From a virus, in IMG/VR virus record IMGVR_UViG_3300008219_000022, positions 1 to 44,249 of that record: a stretch of 44,249 nucleotides of DNA. One strand, written 5' to 3'. Position numbers and translations under genes: made by a program. A model generated the notes under the pieces. The model did no database searches and was not told where the DNA came from. It saw only the letters and a program-made list of their open reading frames with translations. Below, piece by piece: positions 32,853 through 41,388 of this stretch. Within the stretch, counting starts at the first letter, position 1. The number at the start of each line of letters is the position of its first letter.

Positions 32853-34754
32853 ATGGACGAATTCCAGAAGTTTGTAGTGACAAGTAACTACTGCAGATGG
32901 CTAGATGATGAGAAGCGGAGAGAGACATGGCGTGAGTGTGTCGATAGGTATTATGATTACTTCTTGGATCGTTTTCCTGCTATTAAGGAAGGTCACCTTG
33001 AGGAGTGGAATGATATTAGAGAGATGACATTTAATCTTGAGCTGTTTCCCTCTATGAGGGCTCTCATGACTGCTGGAAAGGCAGCTGATAGGGACGATAC
33101 TTGTTTATATAACTGTTCTTATTTACCTATCAACTCAATCCAGTCTTTCTCAGATATATTATATATCTTATGTTGTGGGACAGGGGTAGGATTCTCTTGT
33201 GAACGATCAGAGATTGATAACCTTCCTACAATACCTACTATTAACCGTGTTGAAGATAACTATATTGTAGTTGGAGATTCACGTGAAGGGTGGGCTAGAG
33301 CTTACAGTGCTTTACTAAGTTCTCTATACAATGGCATACACCCAACATGGGAAACCCACCTTGTACGACCAAGAGGATCTAGGCTTAAGACATTTGGTGG
33401 AAGAGCCAGTGGACCTGAGCCTTTAGAAAAGTTATTTAAGTATACAGTTAATATGTTTTATAAACAAAGCGGACAGAAGTTAACCTCTCTTAATGTACAC
33501 GATCTTGTTTGTATGATCGGAGAGGTTGTAATCTCCGGAGGAGTACGCAGGTCGGCTTTGATATCTTTGTCTGATCTTGATGATAGAGAAATGTCTAAGG
33601 CTAAGTCTGGACCTTGGTGGGAAGGATCGAGTCACAGATCCCTATCTAATAACTCTGCTGTTTATGAAGCCAAGCCTACACTTAGTAGGTTTATGGAAGA
33701 GTGGGCTTTGTTATATGATTCTCGAAGCGGTGAACGTGGTATATGTAATAGAGAAGCAATGAATAACATTGCTGAGCGAAGTTACAGAAGTAAAGCTAAG
33801 TGGGGAACTAACCCGTGTAGTGAAATTATATTGAGACCTAAGCAATTCTGTAACTTGTCAGAGGTTGTTATAAGATCCCATGATACTGAGGCTACTCTTA
33901 GACGTAAGGTTAGGATGGCTACTATTCTCGGTACAATCCAATCGGCGTGCACTAAGTTTACTTACTTAGATCATGAGTGGAAAAATAACTGTGAAGATGA
34001 AAGATTATTAGGTGTCTCCTTTACGGGTATATATGATAGTTTGCTAACCTCATCAAACAACGAGACACTGAAAGATCTATTAACAAAGCTTAAAGAAGAA
34101 GCACATTTAACAAACGAAAAGTGGGCAGAGATTATAGGGATTGAGAAGTCTAAGTCTATCACTTGTTGTAAACCAAGCGGAACTACTTCGTGTGTTGCTA
34201 ATACATCATCAGGAATCCATCCTAGATTCTCTGAGTATTATATTAGGCGAGTCAGGATAGACACAGACAACCCCTTGTGTGCCTTTATGAAGGACCGAGG
34301 TGTTGTCCACGAATCTTGTGTTACTAGAGGAGACACAACTACTATCTTCTCTTTCCCGGTAAAGTCACCTAATGAAGCTACAACATATACCCACTATAAT
34401 CCGCTTGATCATTTAGAGTTGTGGCTTACTTATCAAAAATATTGGTGTGATCATAAACCATCGGTTACAGTAAACTATACAGACAATAGTTTTCTTTCAG
34501 TAGGTCAATGGATATATGCTAATTGGGAATGGGTTTCTGGTATATCTTTCTTACCCCAAACAGATCATGTATATGAACAAGCCCCATTCGAGGCTATAAG
34601 TAAAGAACATTATTTAGAAATGGTGGAACAAACCCCAGCTAATATTAACTGGGAGAATCTATCGTTCTATGAACTTGAAGATACAACAACCAACACACAT
34701 ACACTTGCGTGTAGCGGTGGTACGTGTGAGGTTGTGGATTTAGTGGAGAACTAA
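32853..34754 (+). CDS. nrdJ: Class II (adenosylcobalamin) ribonucleotide reductase
   Basis: A 633-residue monomeric reductase that turns ribonucleotides into deoxyribonucleotides with a B12 radical. CLYNCSYLP and CGTGVGFSCE at the N-terminal part, RGSRLKTFGGRASGPEPL, the active-site block NPCSEIILRPKQFCNLSE, PSGTTSCVANTSSGIHPR, and a C-terminal CSGGTC redox pair as in the Lactobacillus enzyme (CVGGxC). About 100 residues shorter than that enzyme. The phage thus depends on host or environmental cobalamin, not on oxygen. Preceded by AAGGAG. Confidence 0.93.
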   Translation: MDEFQKFVVTSNYCRWLDDEKRRETWRECVDRYYDYFLDRFPAIKEGHLEEWNDIREMTFNLELFPSMRALMTAGKAADRDDTCLYNCSYLPINSIQSFSDILYILCCGTGVGFSCERSEIDNLPTIPTINRVEDNYIVVGDSREGWARAYSALLSSLYNGIHPTWETHLVRPRGSRLKTFGGRASGPEPLEKLFKYTVNMFYKQSGQKLTSLNVHDLVCMIGEVVISGGVRRSALISLSDLDDREMSKAKSGPWWEGSSHRSLSNNSAVYEAKPTLSRFMEEWALLYDSRSGERGICNREAMNNIAERSYRSKAKWGTNPCSEIILRPKQFCNLSEVVIRSHDTEATLRRKVRMATILGTIQSACTKFTYLDHEWKNNCEDERLLGVSFTGIYDSLLTSSNNETLKDLLTKLKEEAHLTNEKWAEIIGIEKSKSITCCKPSGTTSCVANTSSGIHPRFSEYYIRRVRIDTDNPLCAFMKDRGVVHESCVTRGDTTTIFSFPVKSPNEATTYTHYNPLDHLELWLTYQKYWCDHKPSVTVNYTDNSFLSVGQWIYANWEWVSGISFLPQTDHVYEQAPFEAISKEHYLEMVEQTPANINWENLSFYELEDTTTNTHTLACSGGTCEVVDLVEN

Positions 34755-34755
34755 T

Positions 34756-34968
34756 ATGAGTATGTTGCATAATAAAGCCACAGTTTATCGTAAGATGCGT
34801 ATGAACGCTCAAGTACTGCCAGCTGAATTGGTTATAGTTATTAAAGACATTGATCAAAGACTCTTGGCTTTAGAGAAAGGTAATACAAATGAAACAGGAA
34901 TGGAAGAACCTAAGTCTACTGGACGTAGACCTAGCAAAGTTTCTAAGAAAAAAGTACCCGCCTCTTGA
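34756..34968 (+). CDS. Unknown small basic protein (70 aa)
   Basis: Starts 2 nt after the reductase stop with GTGGAG upstream. An amphipathic helix is followed by a Lys/Arg/Pro-rich tail. Overlaps the next gene by 80 nt. Confidence 0.65.
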   Translation: MSMLHNKATVYRKMRMNAQVLPAELVIVIKDIDQRLLALEKGNTNETGMEEPKSTGRRPSKVSKKKVPAS

Positions 34969-35095
34969 ATATAATCTAGAGAAAGACTCTGATGAGTTTA
35001 TTAGAGAAGCAATCTTTAGAGCCGGTCAACGAGAAGTAATCTACACGATAGAACATATTATCGAACTTCAGAAAAAAGGAGTAAGTAATGCCTAG
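34889..35095 (+). CDS. Unknown small protein (68 aa)
   Basis: Starts inside the previous gene after GAAAGGTAATAC. Charged and helical, no recognised motif. The last 8 nt overlap the next gene. Confidence 0.65.
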   Translation: MKQEWKNLSLLDVDLAKFLRKKYPPLEYNLEKDSDEFIREAIFRAGQREVIYTIEHIIELQKKGVSNA

Positions 35096-35786
35096 TATCA
35101 ATCCTGAACAAGCTATGATGCAGGGAATGATGGGAATGATGGGTGGAGGAGAACAACAACCTCCAGTACCCCCGCCCCCAACAAAGGGTCAACCCTCCTC
35201 AGTAGAATCAGCTAGTGCAGGTGGCGATGTTATTCTAGGTCATTTAACTCCCGGTGAAATTGTTATTCCTTTAGATATTATTAGTGAGCCTTTGTCTAAG
35301 AAGAAGATTGATGTTATGTTCGAAGGAGCTGGTCTTGACCTTACTCAATATACTGTAGGCCATAAGAATAATAATATCAACAAAGAGACAGGCAACCCAC
35401 AGTTTGGGCATAGTAGTAAAATAAGAAAGGCTAAGTGGGAAGCTATTGCTAAGGCTAGAGCTGCAGCTAAGCAAGCCAAGGCTGATATCCGAAGGCAGAT
35501 ACGCGGATTCAAGAAACATATGGCTGAGGAAGCGGCAAAGATGAGGCAAGAACACAAGGAGAAGGTGCGGACAATGAAAGCAAGGACTATGGTTACAGAT
35601 AAAGGTTATCAAGAGAAGCTGAGTATGTTTGCAAAGGAAGAAGCTAATCTTGGTGTGCGACCCGGTGTTGAAGCTGGTGGTGATGTAGGTATTTCTCCTG
35701 AAGGTAGATCGCCCGGTATGCAAGCAAGTTCTTGGAGGCGTAGATCACGTAGGGGTGCTAGGAGATTAGAAGGGAGACCCTCATGA
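35088..35786 (+). CDS. Probable virion-associated protein with GGD-HLTPGEIVIP motif
   Basis: A 232-residue protein. A Met/Gly/Pro-rich start, then GGDVILGHLTPGEIVIPLD (46-64) and NKETGNPQFGH, a block I recall from phage structural operons. A long Lys/Ala/Arg helix (105-170) and a basic tail follow. Position right before the portal suggests a structural or assembly role (inference). The start follows AAAGGAGTAAG. Confidence 0.7.
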   Translation: MPSINPEQAMMQGMMGMMGGGEQQPPVPPPPTKGQPSSVESASAGGDVILGHLTPGEIVIPLDIISEPLSKKKIDVMFEGAGLDLTQYTVGHKNNNINKETGNPQFGHSSKIRKAKWEAIAKARAAAKQAKADIRRQIRGFKKHMAEEAAKMRQEHKEKVRTMKARTMVTDKGYQEKLSMFAKEEANLGVRPGVEAGGDVGISPEGRSPGMQASSWRRRSRRGARRLEGRPS

Positions 35787-36178
35787 TTAGAAACCATCCT
35801 TTATTCTTTGGGGGCGGGCCGAGTGGAGAGATACCTCAAGGTTTATCTGCAGCAGATCAAAGGAGTCTCTTAGAGAAGGAGGCAGAGTTATCTGCTGAAA
35901 GAGATTTAGCACAAAGAGAGTTCTTGGCCGAACAAGAAGCACAAAGAGCAGCACGAGAAGATGCTCAAAGAATGATGCAGCAACAAGAAGAAGAAGCTAG
36001 AATATCTGAACTAGAAAGACTTGAAAAAATGGGTGCTGATGTTTCGGAAAGTATTGAAGAACCTAAAGATGTTGATACATCTGTTGCTGATATGTTTGCC
36101 TCGCTTGCTTTTGGTACTGATTTCATTACTGAAAGTGAAGAGGAAGAGGAAACAACAGAGGAAACAAGACCTGAATAA
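35783..36178 (+). CDS. Coiled-coil protein before the portal (131 aa)
   Basis: ATGA overlap with the previous gene. Residues 22-80 are Glu/Gln/Ala/Arg-rich and should form a long coiled coil; the tail is very acidic. Possibly an assembly or internal head protein. Confidence 0.7.
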   Translation: MIRNHPLFFGGGPSGEIPQGLSAADQRSLLEKEAELSAERDLAQREFLAEQEAQRAAREDAQRMMQQQEEEARISELERLEKMGADVSESIEEPKDVDTSVADMFASLAFGTDFITESEEEEETTEETRPE

Positions 36179-36190
36179 GGGGAATAACTA

Positions 36191-37777
36191 ATGGTCGATA
36201 TCGCAAAACGATTCAAAATTCTTGATAGTTTACGGTGGTCTAAACTAGAAAGATCTCGTTATTGTGCATCGCTTACTATTCCATCTCTATTACCACCACA
36301 AGGGTGGACAGAGCAAAGCCAACTACCCCAACCATTTAGTTCTATTCCTGCACGAGGTGTTACAGCTATGGCTAGTCGAATGCTTAGTGCATTGTTGCCG
36401 TTAAATGATATGCCTTTCTTTAAATTCGAGATGGGTTCTGGTATTGAACCTGAGGTAGAGGTACAGGTCTATCTATCTAATCTTTCACAACAAGTTTATA
36501 CTAAGTTATCGGCTGGTAACTTAAGAGAAACTATTTACCAAGCACTACAACATCTTATTGTTATTGGTGATGTTTGTATTATTATGGATGATGATATGAA
36601 CTTTAGGGTTGTAAGATTAGATAGATATGTATGTCGTAGAGATGTTTATGGTGAAGTAGAAGAATGTATTATGGTTGAATATGAGTCGCTTCCTGAGGCT
36701 ATGAATAGTGACGATTATTTAATGTCTTCTTCAGAGGGAATGGATAATAGACAGGGATACAAAGAAGTATACATGAGAATTGTTGTTAAGGATGGTGTCT
36801 GGACAATAACAAGACAAGATGCTGATGGTAATGCTCTCCAAGGTGGTGGTGAATATACTACACCCCCCTTTATAATGCTTAGGTGGGTCGGTGTACCCGG
36901 AGAGAACTATGGTCGATCACATTGCGAGGATCTAATTGGTGATATCAAAACCCTTGAAGGATTTACTGAGGGGTTGATTAATGGTATCTCTGCTGCTTCA
37001 CTGTTTTGGCAGGGTGTTGACCCAACGGGTATTACTGAGATAGATGATCTTGCTGGATCTCCTTCTGGGTCTTTTGTTGCTTCAAGACCTAACGAAGTCT
37101 TTACAATCTCACCTGCACAAACCATGAACCCCCAGATTGGTGCAACACAAACCGGTGTAGATATATTACGTAAGGAAATAGGAAGAGCTTTCTTATTAGA
37201 CTCCGCTAGCATACCCCAAGGTGAAAGGGTTACAGCTACTGCTGTTAGAATGATTGGTCAAGAACTTGAACACGTTCTTGGCGGAGCATTTTCGGCTATT
37301 GCTAGAGATTTGATGGAGCCTATTGTAAGACGAACTGTATTTCTTATGACTACCAACAGTGAGATAGATGAAAGACTTCAGGATATGTTTACTGAAGAGG
37401 GGATGTTAGGTGTTTCTATTGTCACTGGTCTTCAGGCACTTAGTAGAGATAGTGATCTACAGAAGCTTATGCAAATGGGTGAGATGGTTAGAAACCTACC
37501 GGAAGCTGCTGCTGCAATGTTCCGATGGGATGAATATGGTAGAGCTCTTATCAGTTCTCTCGGCTTTAATGCCCAACAGTGGATTAAAACAGAAGAGGAT
37601 GTTAAACAAGAGCAAATGGAAATAGCCCAAGCTCAGGCTCAGATTCAAGGATCTGCTGATAGGACAACAATGGTTAACCAAGCTGTAACTGAAGGTGGAT
37701 TACAAGCTGCTATGCAGGATATGGAAGCTACTGGCGGTCAAGGTATACAGCAAGCTATGCAGCAGGGGGTAATCTAA
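36191..37777 (+). CDS. Portal / head-tail connector (T7 gp8-like)
   Basis: A 528-residue protein of the length usual for T7-like connectors (536 in T7). RYCASLTIPSLLPPQGW and IPARGVTAMASRMLSALLPLN near the start, VTATAVRMIGQELEHVLGGAF centrally and a Gln-rich C-terminus fit the family. It forms the ring at the capsid vertex for DNA entry and exit. Its stop overlaps the next start (TAATG). Confidence 0.92.
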   Translation: MVDIAKRFKILDSLRWSKLERSRYCASLTIPSLLPPQGWTEQSQLPQPFSSIPARGVTAMASRMLSALLPLNDMPFFKFEMGSGIEPEVEVQVYLSNLSQQVYTKLSAGNLRETIYQALQHLIVIGDVCIIMDDDMNFRVVRLDRYVCRRDVYGEVEECIMVEYESLPEAMNSDDYLMSSSEGMDNRQGYKEVYMRIVVKDGVWTITRQDADGNALQGGGEYTTPPFIMLRWVGVPGENYGRSHCEDLIGDIKTLEGFTEGLINGISAASLFWQGVDPTGITEIDDLAGSPSGSFVASRPNEVFTISPAQTMNPQIGATQTGVDILRKEIGRAFLLDSASIPQGERVTATAVRMIGQELEHVLGGAFSAIARDLMEPIVRRTVFLMTTNSEIDERLQDMFTEEGMLGVSIVTGLQALSRDSDLQKLMQMGEMVRNLPEAAAAMFRWDEYGRALISSLGFNAQQWIKTEEDVKQEQMEIAQAQAQIQGSADRTTMVNQAVTEGGLQAAMQDMEATGGQGIQQAMQQGVI

Positions 37778-38532
37778 TGGCTACTCTAACAGCAGAAGCT
37801 TTTTCTTCATCTACTATTGGTGGGTATACTTCTAGAACAACAGCAGTTAGTCCTACCTTAGCTAGCGGTACCGATTCCCTTGCTAGTATTGCTATAGATA
37901 CAAATACTGATAACCTTGCTAACAAGGCCGCCGATCTTGTTATGGGTGTTATTGTGGCTACGGAGTATAATACTACTGCAACCTGTACTATAACAATTAC
38001 AGCTTTTACCGAACTTAATAGTACTGATAAGATAAACCTAATTGCTACTGATGGTACCAACTACGATTTTGTTAATGGTGACCAAAGTTCAGTGGCGGGA
38101 ACGTGGGAATCCACAACTTCCAACGATGCCACAGCTACTAATTTGATGAATGTAATCAACACCTCATCGGGTCCGGCAGGAACTAGGTTTACTGCTACGG
38201 TAGATGGGGCTGTGGTAACTGTTACTCAGGCTACAGGTGGTGTAGCTGGTAATACCACAGTTACTCTGACAGACACCGGAACTGCTGGTATGTCGAAGAC
38301 AAACTTTACTGGCGGCGGTGGTCCAGACCTTGTGTTACAGGTCTCTCATGATAAAGCTAGTTGGGTAACCGCTGTTACACTTGACAGCGAGTTAGATGGT
38401 ACCGTTGGAGTATTTAAATACTACCCAGATACAACAAGGATAGTTGCTCCATATTTTAGAATGTTACTGAATAGCGGTGGCGTTGATATTGGAACTTCTG
38501 GAACATCGCAATTCTTTTTCTCACATAAATAG
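37777..38532 (+). CDS. Virion protein, long paralogue (251 aa)
   Basis: Thr/Ser/Ala-rich, beta-type protein. Its first 65 and last 70 residues match the 137-aa protein that follows; between them lies an extra domain of about 115 residues (TATCTITITAFTELNSTDKI onward), itself repetitive and beta-rich. Likely exposed on the virion, as a decoration or fibre-associated protein (inference). Confidence 0.7.
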   Translation: MATLTAEAFSSSTIGGYTSRTTAVSPTLASGTDSLASIAIDTNTDNLANKAADLVMGVIVATEYNTTATCTITITAFTELNSTDKINLIATDGTNYDFVNGDQSSVAGTWESTTSNDATATNLMNVINTSSGPAGTRFTATVDGAVVTVTQATGGVAGNTTVTLTDTGTAGMSKTNFTGGGGPDLVLQVSHDKASWVTAVTLDSELDGTVGVFKYYPDTTRIVAPYFRMLLNSGGVDIGTSGTSQFFFSHK

Positions 38533-38542
38533 GAGGTGAACT

Positions 38543-38956
38543 ATGGCTACAACAACAGCAGGAGCTTTTGTTTCTGCAACAGTCAATGGCTATACTGTAA
38601 AAACATCACCCACAACCGCTACCATGGCAAACGCAACTGATAAATGTGTCAGTGCTACTATTGTACCTTCTACGGATTCCATTGAAAACAAAAAGCTTCT
38701 CATGGGTATGGATATTCAGGTAGTACCTGATGTTGCTAGTGCTTCCCTTGAAATACAAGCATCTCATAACGGTACAGATTGGGTTACTGTTTCTGTTCTT
38801 GACGCTTCAGTTGCTGCTAGTACTGGGGTCACAAGCTATCTTGCAGATCTATCGGGAGTATACGCTCCTAATTTTAGATTAGCTTATAATGATGCTACTG
38901 TTGTTTCTTCTGTCGGAACTGATTTTACAACTAAATTCTTCTTTGCTTGGGTTTAA
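38543..38956 (+). CDS. Virion protein, short paralogue (137 aa)
   Basis: The start follows AGGAGGTGAAC. N-terminal MATTTAGAFVSATVNGYTV and C-terminal APNFRLAYN...FFFAWV parallel the previous protein (APYFRMLLN...FFFSHK). It lacks the central insert. Tandem duplication is the simplest explanation. Confidence 0.7.
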   Translation: MATTTAGAFVSATVNGYTVKTSPTTATMANATDKCVSATIVPSTDSIENKKLLMGMDIQVVPDVASASLEIQASHNGTDWVTVSVLDASVAASTGVTSYLADLSGVYAPNFRLAYNDATVVSSVGTDFTTKFFFAWV

Positions 38957-38959
38957 TCT

Positions 38960-39919
38960 ATGAATATTAATACTCCTCTCCGTACTTTAGATATAGTAGG
39001 TACTACTAACAGCAGTACTTGTGTTGCTAATCAGACAGAGAACTTAGGTCGGGGAACAAGAGATTATATATTATCATTAAGAAACGAAATTCTAGAGAAT
39101 AGGGGATATGTTCTTCCAGAAGACTTTGATACAAGCTGGAACATACGTCTTGGTCCTATCTGGACTCCAGATGTTGAGTCTAGGCTTATCAATTGGATAT
39201 CTCCAGAATACTTTAGACCAGAGACAAACAACCCCACTAAGATTATTGAAGCTACTGATCGTTCTCCTGAAGAAAACAATTGGTCACAGACAGATCTCGG
39301 CAATATGCCAACCTTAGGAACCCCACTAAATGGGTTTGATGGGCTGGTCTTTGATGGTTTTACCGACAAGATGGTGGACGATACAACAGATACTTTGAAT
39401 CATGGGACTGGTGACTTCCTACATTATATGGTAGTAAATATTGGTCCAGATGATAACTCGGAAACCCTTATAGTTACTACAAAAAATATAACAACATGGG
39501 CTTTAACTAAAGATTGTACTAGTTCTGCTACGACACTTACAATGTATCTTGATAGTAACGCTACCTCCAAAACTTCTGCTTATAGTTTTGATGATGATCT
39601 TATATTAACTTTTGGTCGTAAGGCCAATAAGCCTATACTATATGTTAATGGTACCCTAGCTTTTGAAGGTAGTGCAGATTTGTTTAATGTTTCAAGTATC
39701 TCTGGTCATTTAGGAGATGGCAGCGGTGCCTCAGGTAACTTCGAAGGCGTTATATATGAAATGGTTGTTATATCAGACGAAGGAGCCGTAAGTACTGGCA
39801 ACATCGCTGTATATCAAGAAGAAATCGAGGGCTATCTTGCCCACAAATATGGCTTGACGGGGAATCTCCCAGCAGCCCACACCTATAAAACAAACCCACC
39901 AAGGAAGAGCGTGGTATAA
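38960..39919 (+). CDS. LamG-like lectin-fold virion protein (319 aa)
   Basis: The C-terminal 170 residues have the concanavalin/LamG look, ending EGYLAHKYGLTGNLPAAH, a tail very common in LamG-type surface proteins of marine bacteria and phages. The N-terminal 70 residues (DILGTT-like start, LGPIWTPDVESRLINW) probably attach to the virion. A part in carbohydrate binding is plausible. Confidence 0.75.
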   Translation: MNINTPLRTLDIVGTTNSSTCVANQTENLGRGTRDYILSLRNEILENRGYVLPEDFDTSWNIRLGPIWTPDVESRLINWISPEYFRPETNNPTKIIEATDRSPEENNWSQTDLGNMPTLGTPLNGFDGLVFDGFTDKMVDDTTDTLNHGTGDFLHYMVVNIGPDDNSETLIVTTKNITTWALTKDCTSSATTLTMYLDSNATSKTSAYSFDDDLILTFGRKANKPILYVNGTLAFEGSADLFNVSSISGHLGDGSGASGNFEGVIYEMVVISDEGAVSTGNIAVYQEEIEGYLAHKYGLTGNLPAAHTYKTNPPRKSVV

Positions 39920-39930
39920 AGGGGAGAGCT

Positions 39931-40068
39931 ATGGCTAAATATAAAGAAAACAAAAAGAAGAGTAAGGCTAAGACTAAGGCTAGAGTTAGTGGAAGCGGTA
40001 AGAGACTGACAAAAAGAACTGCTGCCAGAGCTGCTCGTAAAGCTCTTAGAACAAAGCCGGGTCGTTAA
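39931..40068 (+). CDS. Mini basic protein (45 aa)
   Basis: The start follows GGGGAGAG. More than a third Lys/Arg with Ala (KSKAKTKARVSGSGKRL), like a DNA- or RNA-binding tail. Located among head genes, so possibly packaged. Confidence 0.6.
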   Translation: MAKYKENKKKSKAKTKARVSGSGKRLTKRTAARAARKALRTKPGR

Positions 40069-40069
40069 T

Positions 40070-40270
40070 ATGGACACTAACGGTTGGGATTCATATAAGA
40101 AGTTAGTAGTACATGAACTCGAACGTAGTAATATGAGACTCGATAGGTTAGATAAAAGATTACAAAGAATTGAACAACGATTAACTGTTGTTCATACTAA
40201 AGTTTATATAGCTGCAATGTTTATTAGTGCAGCTGTTGCGGGTATGATTCAGTATATGGTATACCGATAA
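40070..40270 (+). CDS. Coiled-coil plus transmembrane mini protein (66 aa)
   Basis: Starts 2 nt after the previous stop. Residues 12-42 form a heptad-type helix (LERSNMRLDRLDKRLQRIEQ) and 45-63 a membrane helix. This layout is found in many small phage membrane proteins of unknown role; it may take part in lysis, but no endolysin lies next to it. Confidence 0.65.
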   Translation: MDTNGWDSYKKLVVHELERSNMRLDRLDKRLQRIEQRLTVVHTKVYIAAMFISAAVAGMIQYMVYR

Positions 40271-40315
40271 TCAGACTCTCTCATCGGGGGGGAACAATCT
40301 GAAAAGGAGAACTAA

Positions 40316-41197
40316 ATGACAAACGATAATCCATTAGGTAATGAAGGCGAAACTACATTAGAAACAAAGGTTGAAAAATCACCAGAAGAGATACAGCACG
40401 AGCAAGAGAAGTTAGCATTTTCTACTCACATTGAAACTAGTGATGAAAAGGTTCCAGAAAACTTTGAAGATGCTGGAGCTTGGTTTGATAGTCTTAAGGA
40501 GGCTCAGAAGCAGTATACACAAGCAAGACAAGAGATTTCAGACCTTAAGACTCAACTCCCAGCTGTTGAAGAAGTGAAGGCTCCTGTTGAGCCTACACTA
40601 ACAAACGAGTTAAGGATTCCACTTCCCGTAGAAACACCGGAAGCGGAGCAATCCCCGGAAGTTAGTGGTGTTGATGAAGCCACCTACGAATCTTGGGGCA
40701 TGGAGTTTGCCGCAAAGGGTGAGTTCAGCGACTTAACCAGAGACGATATAAAACAACGTACTGGTTTTTCTGACAGAATGCTTGATGATTATGTATTGGC
40801 ACAAAAGGCTAGGCTTAGAGAAAGCTATTCTAAGGCTGCTAACGTAGTTGGCGGTCCTGACAGGATGGATAAAATCTTTAAGTGGGCCTCTAAGAATTTA
40901 TCAGAGAGTGATATGCAGGGTGTTAATATAGGATTGTCATCTTCGACATACGAAGTTACGCTTCGTGGTCTCGCATCTATGTATGATGGTGCAGTTACTA
41001 GTCAGAAGGCAGGGGAGCCTAAGGCTAACCCTAACCTGACACAAGTTTCTGCTAGCCAAACAGGTATTTTACCTTATGCTAATCAGCGAGAGTTTAAGAA
41101 GGAGAGGAACGATCCTAGATTCCAATTAGAAGAAAAGTATAGAGATATAGTACAGAGAAGAATGGCAATAACTGATTGGAACACCCTAGCTGTCTAA
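40316..41197 (+). CDS. Capsid assembly scaffold (T7 gp9-like)
   Basis: A 293-residue acidic, helical protein directly before the capsid gene. Glu/Lys/Gln-rich N-terminal half, then EATYESWGMEFAAKGEFSD and a conserved-looking RLRESYSKAANVVGG helix, with a basic C-terminus (FKKERNDPRFQLEEKYRDIV). Position, charge and length match T7-like scaffolds (307 in T7). The start follows AAAAGGAGAAC. Confidence 0.88.
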   Translation: MTNDNPLGNEGETTLETKVEKSPEEIQHEQEKLAFSTHIETSDEKVPENFEDAGAWFDSLKEAQKQYTQARQEISDLKTQLPAVEEVKAPVEPTLTNELRIPLPVETPEAEQSPEVSGVDEATYESWGMEFAAKGEFSDLTRDDIKQRTGFSDRMLDDYVLAQKARLRESYSKAANVVGGPDRMDKIFKWASKNLSESDMQGVNIGLSSSTYEVTLRGLASMYDGAVTSQKAGEPKANPNLTQVSASQTGILPYANQREFKKERNDPRFQLEEKYRDIVQRRMAITDWNTLAV

Positions 41198-41221
41198 TTA
41201 ATATAGGGGAAAGCGGACCCC
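41195..41221 (+). promoter_or_regulatory. Candidate phage promoter / hairpin before the capsid gene
   Basis: TAATTAATATAGGGGAAAG recalls the end of T7 promoters (TATAGGGAGA), and GGGG pairs with CCCC around AAAGCGGA at once after it. It opens the 190-nt gap before the capsid gene, where T7 has its strongest promoter. The rest of the gap shows no other clear element. No second good copy was found, so this is weak. Confidence 0.3.
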
Positions 41222-41388
41222 ATAAAGGGAAGTTTAATTAAGTTGTATAAATCCCTCCTTAACCGGAGTAAACGATGATACTGAACTATTAAGTTCCGCT
41301 ACTGTATGGACTCCTTTGGAATAATCCAGATGTAGATAATGTAAAGCCGCGTTAATAGTTTTACTTTATTTGAAAAGGAGAAATTACC

